A stretch of 64,000 bases of DNA from Nocardioides mesophilus (lineage in GTDB: Bacteria; Actinomycetota; Actinomycetes; Propionibacteriales; Nocardioidaceae): assembly GCF_014395785.1 (NCBI RefSeq), contig NZ_CP060713.1, positions 1,640,501 through 1,704,500 on the forward strand. Direction: 5' to 3'. The position numbers were made by a program, and so were the translations under genes. Positions within the stretch are counted from its first letter, which is position 1. Each line of letters begins with the position of its first letter. Positions 38,219-46,691 of the stretch are shown one piece after another. The notes beneath the pieces were generated by a model. The model worked only from the letters and a program-made list of their open reading frames with translations. It had not been told where the DNA came from and did no database searches.

Positions 38219-39145
38219 GTGCGCGGACTCGTCGCGGTCGTGCTGCTGGTGGTCGGCAGCCTGATGGTCCCGGTGGCCACCGCCGGCTGGTGGCTGCGGG
38301 ACACGGTCGTGCCCACGGACAGCTACGTCGAGACGGTCGCGCCGCTGGCCACCGACCCCGCGGTCCTGGGCGCGGTCGAGGACCGGCTGGTCGCCGAGGT
38401 CATGGCGTCGATCCGGGACGCAGGTTTGCTCGACCAGGTCGCCGCCGCGCTCGAGCGGGGCGGCCTGTCCCCGCTGCTCGCCGAGGAGCTGCAGGGGCAG
38501 GCCGGCGCGCTGGAGGCGAAGATCGAGCGGCTGGTCACCGGGGCGGTCCGGACTGTGGTGCGGAGTCCCGCCTTCGCCGAGGCCTGGCGCACCTCGAACG
38601 AGGTCGCCCACGACGAGCTCGTCGCGATCCTGTCCGGCGACTCCGCGGCGGTCGAGCGGGGTCCCGGCGCCCGCGTGGACGTGCGGCTCGCCGCGCTGTC
38701 CACGACGCTGCGCAAGGAGCTGGTCGCGGCAGGGGTGCCGTTCGCGGAGACGCTGCCGAAGGTGCAGGCGACCTACACGATCGGCACCGTCGAGGACCTG
38801 CAGCGCGCGCAGGTCGCGTACGCCGCGCTGGACCGGTGGGGCCGGTTGCTCCCCGTGCTCGCCGGGGCGTTGCTGCTGCTCGGACTGCTGGTGGCGCGGC
38901 GCCGCCGACGGGCGCTGATCGGGTCGGCGCTGCTCTCGCTGCTCGGGCTTGGCCTGCTTGCGGTCGCGATCGTGCTGGGCCGTTCGGCCTACCTCGCGTC
39001 GCTGCCGGTGGAGGTGCCGTCCGCGGCCGGCCGGGCGTACTTCGACGTGCTCACCGCCGACCTCTGGCGCGACCTCGGGTGGGTCGCCGGCGCGGCCGGG
39101 CTGCTGCTGGTGCTCGCGCTCGTCGTACGCCGTCCGTCCCGCTGA
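38219..39145 (+). CDS. Membrane protein with extracytoplasmic central domain
   Basis: A 308-residue protein. The N-terminal membrane segment VAVVLLVVGSLMVPVATAGW (about 4-23) is followed by a 180-residue helical domain beginning VPTDSYVETVAPLATDPAV. Three C-terminal membrane segments then follow (about 205-225, 235-255 and 285-303). This layout recurs in actinobacterial hypothetical proteins; function unknown. GTG start 4 bp after the S10 peptidase stop. Ribosome re-initiation is likely because there is no good ribosome binding site. Confidence 0.8.
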   Translation: MRGLVAVVLLVVGSLMVPVATAGWWLRDTVVPTDSYVETVAPLATDPAVLGAVEDRLVAEVMASIRDAGLLDQVAAALERGGLSPLLAEELQGQAGALEAKIERLVTGAVRTVVRSPAFAEAWRTSNEVAHDELVAILSGDSAAVERGPGARVDVRLAALSTTLRKELVAAGVPFAETLPKVQATYTIGTVEDLQRAQVAYAALDRWGRLLPVLAGALLLLGLLVARRRRRALIGSALLSLLGLGLLAVAIVLGRSAYLASLPVEVPSAAGRAYFDVLTADLWRDLGWVAGAAGLLLVLALVVRRPSR

Positions 39146-39148
39146 CCG

Positions 39149-39300
39149 CCGAGTCGGCGCAACTGCAGCCCTCAACCCCGCCGAGTCGGCGCATCTGCAG
39201 CCCTCCCACCCGCCGAGTCGGCGCATCTGCAGCCCTCAACCCCGCCGAGTCGGCGCATCTGCAGCCCTCCCCCGCCGAGTCGGCGCATCTGCAGCGCTCC
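39149..39300 (+). repeat. 32-bp tandem repeat array B (5 copies)
   Basis: Units begin at 39149, 39181, 39213, 39245 and 39275 (period 32, last step 30). Same orientation and core as array A. The first unit has GCAACTGCAG where the others have GCATCTGCAG. It starts 3 bp after the preceding stop and ends about 30 bp before the AbiEi/DUF559-like gene. Confidence 0.95.
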
Positions 39301-39331
39301 TGCCGCGTCCTGGGGATAACCGACTGCGGGT

Positions 39332-40333
39332 ATGTCGGGAATCGACGACGGTTCTCCGATGGCCCAACCGTCCTTGTTCACCGATGGCCCGCTCCTCGGG
39401 GCCGACTTCCCGCTCCCCCTGGACCGCCCGTTCACGACCCGACAAGCAGCCGACCTCGGTGTCAGCCGCTCGGTGCTCTCGCGCCTCCATCGCACGGGCT
39501 ACGTGCGGCGACTGCTCAAGGGTGTGTTCGTCGCCGCCCAGGTGCCGGACACCCTGACGCTCCGCGTGCAGGCGCTGCAGCTCGTCGTTCCGGCGGGCAC
39601 GGTGATCGTCGACTGGACCGCGGTGTGGCTGTACACCGGCTGCCTGCCGTTCGGCCACCACCTGGAGGTGCCGCCGGTCTCGGTCTTCCGCCTCCCCGGT
39701 CGAGGCCGGCTCCGGAACGGTCTGTGCGTCAGCGGCGAGCGCGACCTGCGGCCCGGGGACGTGACCATGGTGGACGACTTGACGGTGACGACACCCTTGC
39801 GCACAGCCTGGGATGTCGGCCGGCTCTCGCACCGTGACCTGGCGATGGCCGGTCTCGACTGCCTGCTCCGGACCGCCTACTTCGGCAAGGACGAGCTCAC
39901 GGGGGGCGTCGAACGCTTTGGCAAGCGGCGCGGCGTCGTACAGCTCCGCGAGCTTGCGCCCAAGGCCGACGGCAGGGCCGAGTCGACCGGCGAGTCGGTG
40001 CTGCGACTGCGGTGGCTGGACATGTCGTCGCTGCCACCGCCGCGACCGCAGGTGCCGATCCTCGACGACAGCGGTCGCGAGCTCTACCGGCTGGACCTCG
40101 GTGTCGAGGAGATCCGGTTCGCGGCGGAGTACGACGGGGAGGAGTTCCACACCAGCGACGCCGACCGAGCACACGACCGCGCCCGACGTGAGTGGATCGA
40201 GCAACACCGCGGCTGGATCATCGAGCCGGTGCGGCGGGAGAACGTGTTCGGGCTGCACCGGGACGTCGAGAGCATCCTGTCCGAAGGGATCGCCCGGGCC
40301 CGTCGCAAACTCGGGTCGTCCGGACGAGGTTGA
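39332..40333 (+). CDS. AbiEi-like winged helix plus DUF559/Vsr-like nuclease-fold protein
   Basis: A 333-residue protein. Residues about 33-67 (TTRQAADLGVSRSVLSRLHR, then KGVFVA) match the winged-helix N-terminus of AbiEi antitoxins. The C-terminus (about 215-300) resembles DUF559/Vsr-type PD-(D/E)XK domains: a helical Glu (217 or 221), Asp255 in YRLDLG, Glu266-x-Asp268 in AAEYDGEEFH, then a helix and strand GWIIEPVRR. Conserved acids suggest it may cut DNA. No AbiEii toxin is adjacent. It is bracketed by oppositely oriented 32-bp repeat arrays. ATG 39332 is chosen; ATG 39359 is possible. Confidence 0.78.
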   Translation: MSGIDDGSPMAQPSLFTDGPLLGADFPLPLDRPFTTRQAADLGVSRSVLSRLHRTGYVRRLLKGVFVAAQVPDTLTLRVQALQLVVPAGTVIVDWTAVWLYTGCLPFGHHLEVPPVSVFRLPGRGRLRNGLCVSGERDLRPGDVTMVDDLTVTTPLRTAWDVGRLSHRDLAMAGLDCLLRTAYFGKDELTGGVERFGKRRGVVQLRELAPKADGRAESTGESVLRLRWLDMSSLPPPRPQVPILDDSGRELYRLDLGVEEIRFAAEYDGEEFHTSDADRAHDRARREWIEQHRGWIIEPVRRENVFGLHRDVESILSEGIARARRKLGSSGRG

Positions 40334-40555
40334 GCGCTGCAGACGCGCCGACTCGACGGGGTCCAGCGCTGCAGACGCGCCGACTCGACGGGGTCCAGCG
40401 CTGCAGACGCGCCGACTCGGCAGGGTTCAGCGCTGCAGACGCGCCGACTCGACAGGGTCCAGCGCTGCAGACGCGCCGACTCGACAGGGTCCAGCGCTGC
40501 AGATGCGCCGACTCGGCGGGGTCCAGCGCTGCAGACGCGCCGACTCGGCGGGTAG
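40334..40555 (-). repeat. 32-bp tandem repeat array C (7 copies, inverted)
   Basis: Units begin at 40334, 40366, 40398, 40430, 40462, 40494 and 40526 at exact 32-bp spacing, reading GCGCTGCAGACGCGCCGACT. This is the reverse complement of the array A/B core with one C/T change, and one unit keeps the T. The first unit touches the stop codon of the AbiEi/DUF559-like gene, and the array fills the convergent gap up to paaN. Confidence 0.95.
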
Positions 40556-40563
40556 GGCGGGGG

Positions 40564-42249
40564 TCAGAGGTGGCGGCGGGACTGGACCACGCGGAAGCGG
40601 CTCGCGACGTAGGCGGTGTCGGTGTAGGAGGCGGTCGCGGCCGGGTTCGCGCCGGTGCCGTGGTAGTCGCTGAACGCCGCGGACTGGTTCACGAAGACCC
40701 CACCGGTGAGGTTCTCCGAGAGCGCCACCCCGACGTCCAGCGCGGCCTCGCGCATCGCCTCGACGACCCGCTCCGAGGTGGAGTACACCGACGCCGTCAT
40801 CGCGCCGTGCTCCTTGACGGTCCGCCGGAACACTGCGATCGACTCCGCGGTGTCGGCGGTCTCGATCAGGTAGGCCACCGGGCCGAAGCACTCCTGCTCG
40901 TAGATGTCCCGGTCGGCCACGGTCAGCCCGATGATCGTCGGCGTGCGCACCACCGCGTCGTCGTACGCCGGATGGCGCACCGCGCGCGACCCGACGAGGA
41001 CCCGGCCCGTCGTCCCGGACTCCTCGAGCCGGGAGAGCACCCCCTCGTTCACGACGCCGCCGAGCAGCTCGACGGCGCGGGCGTCGTCGCCGAGGAGCTT
41101 GCCGAGCGCGGCCTCGATGCCGGCGGCCACCTCCTCGACGGACTTGCGTCCCTCGTCGGTCTCGATGCCGCCGGCCGGCAGGAAGACGTTCTGCGGGGCG
41201 GTGCACATCTGGCCGGTGTAGAGGGAGAAGGAGAAGGCGAGGTTCGTGCAGAGGCCGCGGAAGCTGTCGGTGGAGTCCAGCACGACGGCGTTCACGCCGG
41301 CCTTCTCCGCGAACACGATGGCCTGGCGGGCGTGCTGCTCCAGCCAGTCACCGAAGGCGTTGCCGCCGGTGAAGTCGATCAGCTTCACCTCGGGCCGCAC
41401 CGCCAGCACCGCCGCCAGCCCGTCGGCCGGGTCCTCGGCGGCCAGCGTGACCAGGTTCGGGTCGAAGCCGGCCTCCAGGAGCACCTCGCGGCACACCTGC
41501 ACGGTGATCGCCAGGGGCAGCACGGCGCCCGGGTGCGGCTTGACGACGACGGCGTTGCCGCAGGCCAGCGAGGCGAACAGGCCGGGCCAGGAGTTCCAGG
41601 TCGGGAAGGTGTTGCAGCCGACCACCAGCGCGACGCCGCGCGGCACGACGGTGAAGGTCTTCTCCATGCGCAGCGGCTCGCCCTTGCCGGGCTTCTCCCA
41701 CACCACGGTGTGCGGGGTCCGGGTCATCTCGTCCCAGGCGTAGGCGACCGCCTCGAGCGCCCGGTCCAGGGCGTGGGCGCCGCCGGCCTGGAAGGCCATC
41801 ACGAACGCCTGGCCGGAGGTGTGCTGGACCGCGTTGGCGAGCTCGAAGACCCGCTGGTGCAGCCGGGTGAGGATCTCCAGGCAGACCCCGACGCGGGCGT
41901 CCGGCCCGGCGTCGCGGAACGCCTTCATGCCGTGGGCGGCCGCCGCCAGCAGCGGGTCGACGCCGTCCGGGGCGACCCGCGGGTAGGCCACGTCGAGCGG
42001 GAAGCCGAACGGCGACTTCTCGGTCGTCACCGTGCCCTCGGCGCCGGGGGTGTCGAGGGGGAACGTGGTGCCGGCGTACTCCTCGAACGCGGCCTTGCCC
42101 TCCGCGGCGGCGCCCTCGCCGTAGATCCGCGGGGACGGCGACTCCTCGAAGGCGGAGAAGTACTCGCGGGTGCGGGTCGCCTCCACGGCGCGGCGCAGCG
42201 TCTCCTCGTGCGCGGCGAACAGGGCGGCGGCGGAAGGGGCGTCGGTCAT
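40564..42249 (-). CDS. paaN: Phenylacetic acid degradation protein PaaN (aldehyde dehydrogenase)
   Basis: A 561-residue aldehyde-dehydrogenase-superfamily protein of the stand-alone PaaN type. Its length and N-terminus (TDAPSAAALFAAHEETLRRA) fit that group. NAD-fold and catalytic parts: VVGCNTFPTWNSWPGLF, the Cys in YTGQMCTAPQN, and the C-terminal ECFGPVAYLIE. In aromatic catabolism PaaN-type enzymes oxidise the ring-opened semialdehyde. No other paa ring-oxidation genes are in the window, though a PaaI-like thioesterase lies at 56525. A TGTGACAG/CTGTCACA repeat precedes it. Confidence 0.88.
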   Translation of the reverse strand: MTDAPSAAALFAAHEETLRRAVEATRTREYFSAFEESPSPRIYGEGAAAEGKAAFEEYAGTTFPLDTPGAEGTVTTEKSPFGFPLDVAYPRVAPDGVDPLLAAAAHGMKAFRDAGPDARVGVCLEILTRLHQRVFELANAVQHTSGQAFVMAFQAGGAHALDRALEAVAYAWDEMTRTPHTVVWEKPGKGEPLRMEKTFTVVPRGVALVVGCNTFPTWNSWPGLFASLACGNAVVVKPHPGAVLPLAITVQVCREVLLEAGFDPNLVTLAAEDPADGLAAVLAVRPEVKLIDFTGGNAFGDWLEQHARQAIVFAEKAGVNAVVLDSTDSFRGLCTNLAFSFSLYTGQMCTAPQNVFLPAGGIETDEGRKSVEEVAAGIEAALGKLLGDDARAVELLGGVVNEGVLSRLEESGTTGRVLVGSRAVRHPAYDDAVVRTPTIIGLTVADRDIYEQECFGPVAYLIETADTAESIAVFRRTVKEHGAMTASVYSTSERVVEAMREAALDVGVALSENLTGGVFVNQSAAFSDYHGTGANPAATASYTDTAYVASRFRVVQSRRHL

Positions 42250-42263
42250 GGCGGGTCCTCACA

Positions 42264-42303
42264 TGTGACAGCGCTGGGGCGGATCTGTGTTCATCCTGTC
42301 ACA
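42264..42303 (-). promoter_or_regulatory. Inverted repeat upstream of paaN
   Basis: TGTGACAG (42264-42271) and CTGTCACA (42296-42303) are perfect 8-bp complements 24 bp apart, 15 bp upstream of the ATG. A regulator site, for example for a TetR-type PaaR, is inferred from position only. Confidence 0.5.
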
Positions 42304-42392
42304 GTGACGGCCCGCGGTGCAGGCTCCGCCAGGCCGCATCCGGCTCCCGGCAGGCGCTCAACGGGAAGCCGCCGCACGAGCAGGACCTGCGG

Positions 42393-43094
42393 TCACGGAC
42401 GCCGCTGCGCCGCCGCCACCAGACCCCGAAACAGCCCCGCGTCGTCCCGGGTCTCCGGGTGCCACTGGACGGCCAGCTCGAATCGGTCGCCGGGGGCCTC
42501 CATCGCCTCGAGGGTGCCGTCGGCCGCGCGGGCCGCCGGGACGTAGCCGGGGTGCCGGCGCACCGACTGGTGGTGGTGGCAGTCGACCTCGCCCTTGTCG
42601 CCGACCAGCGCGCGGAGCCGGGTGCCCGGCAGGGTGTCCACGTCGACGCTGCCGTAGGCGTCGCCGCCCGGCGAGTGCTCGTCGTGGCCGACCACGTCGG
42701 GGGTGTGCTGGTCCAGCTCGCCGCCGCGGTGCACCGCCATCACCTGCATGCCGCGGCAGATCCCCAGCACCGGCAGCCCCGCGGCGTCGGCGGCGTCGAG
42801 CAGCGCGAGCTCCCAGGCGTCGCGGCCCGGCCGCCAGCCGGCGGTGCGCGGGTGCGGCGCGGCGCCGTAGCGCTCCGGGTCCACGTCGGCGCCCCCGCAG
42901 ATGACCAGCCCGTCCAGCCGCGTCACCACGGTCGGGGCGGCGGACGGGTCCAGCGGCGGCAGCAGCACGGGTACGCCGCCGGCGCGCTCGACCGCTTCGG
43001 CGTACGTGGTCGGCAGCAGGTCGGCCGGCGCGTCCCACACTCCCCACCGGGCCTGCTCCCGGTAGGTGCTCAGCCCGATCACCGGCGCCTGCAC
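42393..43094 (-). CDS. Gamma-glutamyl hydrolase, PuuD-like (class I glutamine amidotransferase fold)
   Basis: A 233-residue enzyme. Nucleophile Cys in LPVLGICRGMQVMAVHRGG, and the catalytic His-x-Glu in LAVQWHPETR. Start PVIGLSTYREQARWG matches gamma-glutamyl-GABA hydrolases. It would remove the glutamyl group from gamma-glutamylated amine products, regenerating glutamate. GTG start 15 bp after the SDR stop; last gene of the five-gene minus-strand arm that begins with GntR. Confidence 0.88.
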   Translation of the reverse strand: MQAPVIGLSTYREQARWGVWDAPADLLPTTYAEAVERAGGVPVLLPPLDPSAAPTVVTRLDGLVICGGADVDPERYGAAPHPRTAGWRPGRDAWELALLDAADAAGLPVLGICRGMQVMAVHRGGELDQHTPDVVGHDEHSPGGDAYGSVDVDTLPGTRLRALVGDKGEVDCHHHQSVRRHPGYVPAARAADGTLEAMEAPGDRFELAVQWHPETRDDAGLFRGLVAAAQRRP

Positions 43095-43109
43095 GACCAG
43101 CTCACCGGC

Positions 43110-43883
43110 TCACAGCGGCGTGACGTAGGCGCCGGAGATCCCGCCGTCGACGAGGAACGAGCTCGCGGTCATGAAGCTCGACTCGTCGGAGGCCAGGAAC
43201 ACCACCGCGTTGGCGATCTCGACCGGCTCGGCGAAGCGGCCCATCGGCACGTGCACCAGCCGGCGCTGGGCGCGCTCGGCGTCCTTGGCGAACAGCTCCT
43301 GCAGCAGCGGGGTGTTCACCGGTCCGGGGCACAGCGCGTTGACCCGCACGCCCTGCCGGGCGAACTGCACGCCGAGCTCGCGGCTCATCGAGAGCACGCC
43401 GCCCTTCGAGGCGGAGTAGGAGATCTGCGAGGTCGCCGCTCCCATCACCGCCACGAACGAGGCGGTATTGATGATCGAGCCTCGCCCCTGCTCGAGCATG
43501 ATCGGCAGCACCGCCTTGCAGCACAGGTAGACGCTGGTCAGGTTGACCTCCTGCACCTTGCGCCAGGCGTCGAGGTCGGTGTCCAGGATCGAGTCGTCCT
43601 CCGGCGGGGAGATGCCGGCGTTGTTGAAGGCGATGTCGACCGAGCCGTAGGTCTCCTTGGCGGTCGCGAACAGCGCGTCCACCTGGTCCTTGTCGGTCAC
43701 GTCGCAGTGCACGTAGAGCCCCGGCGGCTCGAGGCCCTCGACGATCCCCGGTCCGCGCGCGTCGTCGAGGTCGCCGATCACCACCCGGGCGCCCTCCTCG
43801 GCGAAGCGGCGCACGGTCGCCAGGCCGATGCCCGAGCAGCCCCCGGTGACGACGGCGACCTTGCCGTCGAGACGTCCTGCCAT
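43110..43883 (-). CDS. Short-chain dehydrogenase/reductase
   Basis: A 257-residue classical SDR. Cofactor loop TGGCSGIG (12-20 region) and NNAG, the catalytic Ser and Tyr-x-x-x-Lys in SYSASKGGVLS, and DLDD after strand 2 suggesting NAD(H) preference. It ends with the family-typical LVDGG. AGAGGA precedes ATG 43883. Position between an aldehyde dehydrogenase and a PuuD-like hydrolase suggests it oxidises a hydroxyl or handles an alcohol intermediate of the same pathway. Confidence 0.9.
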   Translation of the reverse strand: MAGRLDGKVAVVTGGCSGIGLATVRRFAEEGARVVIGDLDDARGPGIVEGLEPPGLYVHCDVTDKDQVDALFATAKETYGSVDIAFNNAGISPPEDDSILDTDLDAWRKVQEVNLTSVYLCCKAVLPIMLEQGRGSIINTASFVAVMGAATSQISYSASKGGVLSMSRELGVQFARQGVRVNALCPGPVNTPLLQELFAKDAERAQRRLVHVPMGRFAEPVEIANAVVFLASDESSFMTASSFLVDGGISGAYVTPL

Positions 43884-43920
43884 CTGCGTTCCTCTCGTGG
43901 TGCTGGGGTTTGCGCGCGGG

Positions 43921-45285
43921 TCAGTGCGCGATGAAGACGTTCTTCTCCTCGGTGAACGCGTTCGGCGCGTCCGGCCCGAGCTCGCGACCGAGGCCGGACT
44001 GCTTGAAGCCGCCGAACGGCGTCCAGTAGCGCACCGCCGAGTGCGAGTTCACCGAGAGGTTCCCCGACTCGATGCCGCGTGCCACCCGCAGCGCCTTGCC
44101 GACGTCGCGGGTGAAGATCGAACCGGACAGGCCGTACTCGGTGTCGTTGGCCATCGCGACCGCGTCGGCCTCGCCGTCGAACGGCAGCACCGCGACGACC
44201 GGGCCGAACACCTCCTCGCGCCAGATGCGCTGCTCGGTGGACTCCGCGAGCACCACGGTCGGCGGCACCCAGAACCCGGGGCCCTCCGGCACCGGCCCGG
44301 TGAAGGCCACGTCGACCTCGTCGACGTACCCCAGCACGGTGCTCCGCTGGTGCGCCGAGATCAGCGGCCCCATCTCGCTGCTGCGGTCGGCCGGGTCGAG
44401 GACCTTCATCGACTCCACCGCCCGCTGCAGCAGGGTCAGGAACTCGTCGTAGGCGGAGCGCTCGACGAGGATCCGCGACCGTGCGCAGCAGTCCTGGCCG
44501 GCGTTGTCGAACACGGCGTACGGCGCCGCCGCGGCCGCGGCCGCCAGGTCCGCGTCGGCGAACACCACGTTGGCGCTCTTGCCGCCGAGCTCGAGCGTGC
44601 AGCGCTTCACCTGGTCCGCGCAGCCGGCCATGATCCGCTTGCCGACCTCGGTGGAGCCGGTGAACGCGACCTTGCGGACCAGCGGGTGCGTGACGAACCG
44701 CTCCCCGACCACCGAGCCCTTGCCGGGGATGACGGTCAGCACGCCTTCGGGCAGGCCCGCCTCGAGCGCCAGCTCGCCGATCCGGACCGCGGTCAGCGGG
44801 GTCAGCTCGGCCGGCTTGAGCACCACGGTGTTGCCGGCGGCCAGCGCCGGCGCCATCCCCCAGGCCATGATCGGCATCGGGAAGTTCCAGGGCACGATGA
44901 TCCCGACCACGCCGAGCGGCTCGTGGAAGGTGATGTCGACGCCGCCGGGCACCGGGATCTGCCGGCCGAACAGCCGCTCCGGCGCGGCGGAGTAGTAGTT
45001 GAGGCAGTCGCGGACGTTACCGGCCTCCCAGGTCGCGTTGCCCCAGGTGTGGCCGGCGTTGCGGACCTCGAGCTCGGCGAGCTCCTCGACGTGCTCGTCG
45101 ACGACGGTGGCGAAGCGGCGCAGCAGCCGCGCCCGCTCCCCCGGCGCGACGGCCTTCCAGGCGGGGAACGCGGCGTGCGCCTTCTCGATCAGCGCGTCGG
45201 TCTCCGCGACCGAGGCCAGGTGCACGTCGGTGACCGGCTGCTCGGTGGCGGGGTTGACGACGGTGAACGTGCTGGCTGAGCTCAC
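43921..45285 (-). CDS. NAD(P)-dependent aldehyde dehydrogenase (PuuC-like)
   Basis: A 454-residue aldehyde dehydrogenase. Rossmann segment GIIVPWNFPMPIMAWGMAPA, glutamate region KCTLELGGKSANVVF-like (seen as RCTLELGGKSANVVF) and catalytic Cys in NAGQDCCARSRI. The C-terminus includes EEVFGPVVAVLPF. It probably oxidises gamma-glutamyl aldehyde intermediates. GTG start with AGAGGG upstream, 7 bp after the glutamine-synthetase-like gene, a tight operon. Confidence 0.93.
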   Translation of the reverse strand: MSSASTFTVVNPATEQPVTDVHLASVAETDALIEKAHAAFPAWKAVAPGERARLLRRFATVVDEHVEELAELEVRNAGHTWGNATWEAGNVRDCLNYYSAAPERLFGRQIPVPGGVDITFHEPLGVVGIIVPWNFPMPIMAWGMAPALAAGNTVVLKPAELTPLTAVRIGELALEAGLPEGVLTVIPGKGSVVGERFVTHPLVRKVAFTGSTEVGKRIMAGCADQVKRCTLELGGKSANVVFADADLAAAAAAAPYAVFDNAGQDCCARSRILVERSAYDEFLTLLQRAVESMKVLDPADRSSEMGPLISAHQRSTVLGYVDEVDVAFTGPVPEGPGFWVPPTVVLAESTEQRIWREEVFGPVVAVLPFDGEADAVAMANDTEYGLSGSIFTRDVGKALRVARGIESGNLSVNSHSAVRYWTPFGGFKQSGLGRELGPDAPNAFTEEKNVFIAH

Positions 45286-45292
45286 GTCCCTC

Positions 45293-46666
45293 TCACATCC
45301 TCTCGAAGCCGCGCCGGCGCTCCCAGTCGGTCACCGTGGCGCCGTAGGCGGCCAGCTCGACGTCGGCCATGTTCGTGTAGTGGTCGACGACCTCGTCGCC
45401 GAAGGCCGAGCGGGCCAGGGCCGACGACGCGAAGGCGTCGCGTGCGTCCCGAAGGGTACGCGGCACCTTGGTCTTGTCCGACCGGTAGGCGTTGCCGACC
45501 AGCTCGGGCTCGAGCTCGAGCTCCTGCTCGATGCCGTGCAGTCCGCCGGCGATCATCGCCGCCAGCGCCAGGTAGGGGTTCACGTCGCCGCCGGGGAGCC
45601 GGTTCTCCAGGCGGGCCGACGGTCCGCGGCCGATCAGGCGCACCGCGCAGGTGCGGTTGTCGTTGCCCCAGCCGATCGTGGTCGGCGCGAACGAGCCGTC
45701 GGCGTACCGCTTGTAGGAGTTGACGTTCGGCGCGTACAAGAGCGTGAAGTCCGCCATCGTGGCGAGGATGCCGGCGATGAACCGGTCGTAGAGCACCGAG
45801 CGGCCGCGTGCCTCCTCGTCCCAGAACACCAGCGAGTCGTCGGAGCCGCGCAGCGAGAGGTGGATGTGGCAGGAGTTCCCCTCACGCTCGTCCCACTTGG
45901 CCATGAACGTGATCGACTTGCCGTGCGCGGCGGCGATCTCCTTGGCGGCGGTCTTGTAGACCGAGTGGTTGTCGGCGGTGACCAGCGCCCGGTCGTAGAC
46001 GAACCCGATCTCGTGCTGGCCGAAGTTGCACTCGCCCTTGGCGCCCTCGACGTTCATTCCGGCGGCGTGCATCGCGTTGCGGATGTCGCGCAGCACCGGC
46101 TCGACCCGGGAGGTGCCCAGGATCGAGTAGTCGACGTTGTACTGGTTGCTGGGCGTGAGCCCGTGGTAGCCCGCGGCCCAGGCGGACTCGTAGGTGTCCT
46201 CGAACAGCATGAACTCCAGCTCGGTGCCCGCCAGCGCGACGTAGCCGGCCTCCTCGGCGTGCGCCACCTGGCGGCGCAGGATCTGCCGCGGTGACGGCTC
46301 GACCGGGGCGTGGTCGTCCCAGACCAGGTCGCACTGGACCATCGCGGTGCCGGGCAGGTGCGGCAGCAGCCGCAGCGTGGAGAGGTCCAGGGAGAACTCC
46401 ATGTCGCCGTAGCCCTTGTCCCACGACGTCATCGCGTAGCCGTCGACGGTGTTCATGTCCACGTCGACGCCGAGCAGGTAGTTGCAGCCCTCCTGGCCGT
46501 GCTCGAGGGCGAAGTCGAGGAAGTACGACGCGTGCAGCCGCTTGCCCTGCAGCCGCCCCTGCATGTCGGTGAACGCGACGACCACCGTGTCGACCGCGCC
46601 GTCCGCGACGCGGCGGCGCAGCGTGTCGAGGTCGATCAGGCGCGGGTTCGGTTCGGGAAGGCTCAT
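45293..46666 (-). CDS. Glutamine-synthetase-like gamma-glutamylamine ligase (PuuA/GlnA4 type)
   Basis: A 457-residue GS-fold enzyme. N-terminal beta-grasp FTDMQGRLQGKRLHASYFL, metal-binding ELEFMLFE and HEIGF, nucleotide region SCHIHLSLRG, and the RLIGRGPSARLENRLPGGD segment. Such GS homologues glutamylate polyamines (PuuA, GlnA3) or ethanolamine (GlnA4 in Streptomyces) rather than ammonia. ATG 46666 with AAAGGA upstream; the longer upstream frame is rejected. The set of ligase, aldehyde dehydrogenase and gamma-glutamyl hydrolase in one operon supports an amine-glutamylation pathway. Confidence 0.9.
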   Translation of the reverse strand: MSLPEPNPRLIDLDTLRRRVADGAVDTVVVAFTDMQGRLQGKRLHASYFLDFALEHGQEGCNYLLGVDVDMNTVDGYAMTSWDKGYGDMEFSLDLSTLRLLPHLPGTAMVQCDLVWDDHAPVEPSPRQILRRQVAHAEEAGYVALAGTELEFMLFEDTYESAWAAGYHGLTPSNQYNVDYSILGTSRVEPVLRDIRNAMHAAGMNVEGAKGECNFGQHEIGFVYDRALVTADNHSVYKTAAKEIAAAHGKSITFMAKWDEREGNSCHIHLSLRGSDDSLVFWDEEARGRSVLYDRFIAGILATMADFTLLYAPNVNSYKRYADGSFAPTTIGWGNDNRTCAVRLIGRGPSARLENRLPGGDVNPYLALAAMIAGGLHGIEQELELEPELVGNAYRSDKTKVPRTLRDARDAFASSALARSAFGDEVVDHYTNMADVELAAYGATVTDWERRRGFERM

Positions 46667-46691
46667 CTGGGTCCTTTCGTCGGGCCGGCGC

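Noticed and set aside
39332-40333. Complete AbiE toxin-antitoxin pair
   Set aside because: No AbiEii-type nucleotidyltransferase follows; the next gene is paaN on the other strand, behind the repeats.
34184-40333. Prophage or integrative element in the accessory-like stretch
   Set aside because: No integrase, transposase, phage structural gene or tRNA-associated attachment site was found.
40334-40555. CRISPR array, because of regular 32-bp spacing
   Set aside because: The whole 32-bp unit is repeated with only point changes; there are no unique spacers, and no cas genes are present.
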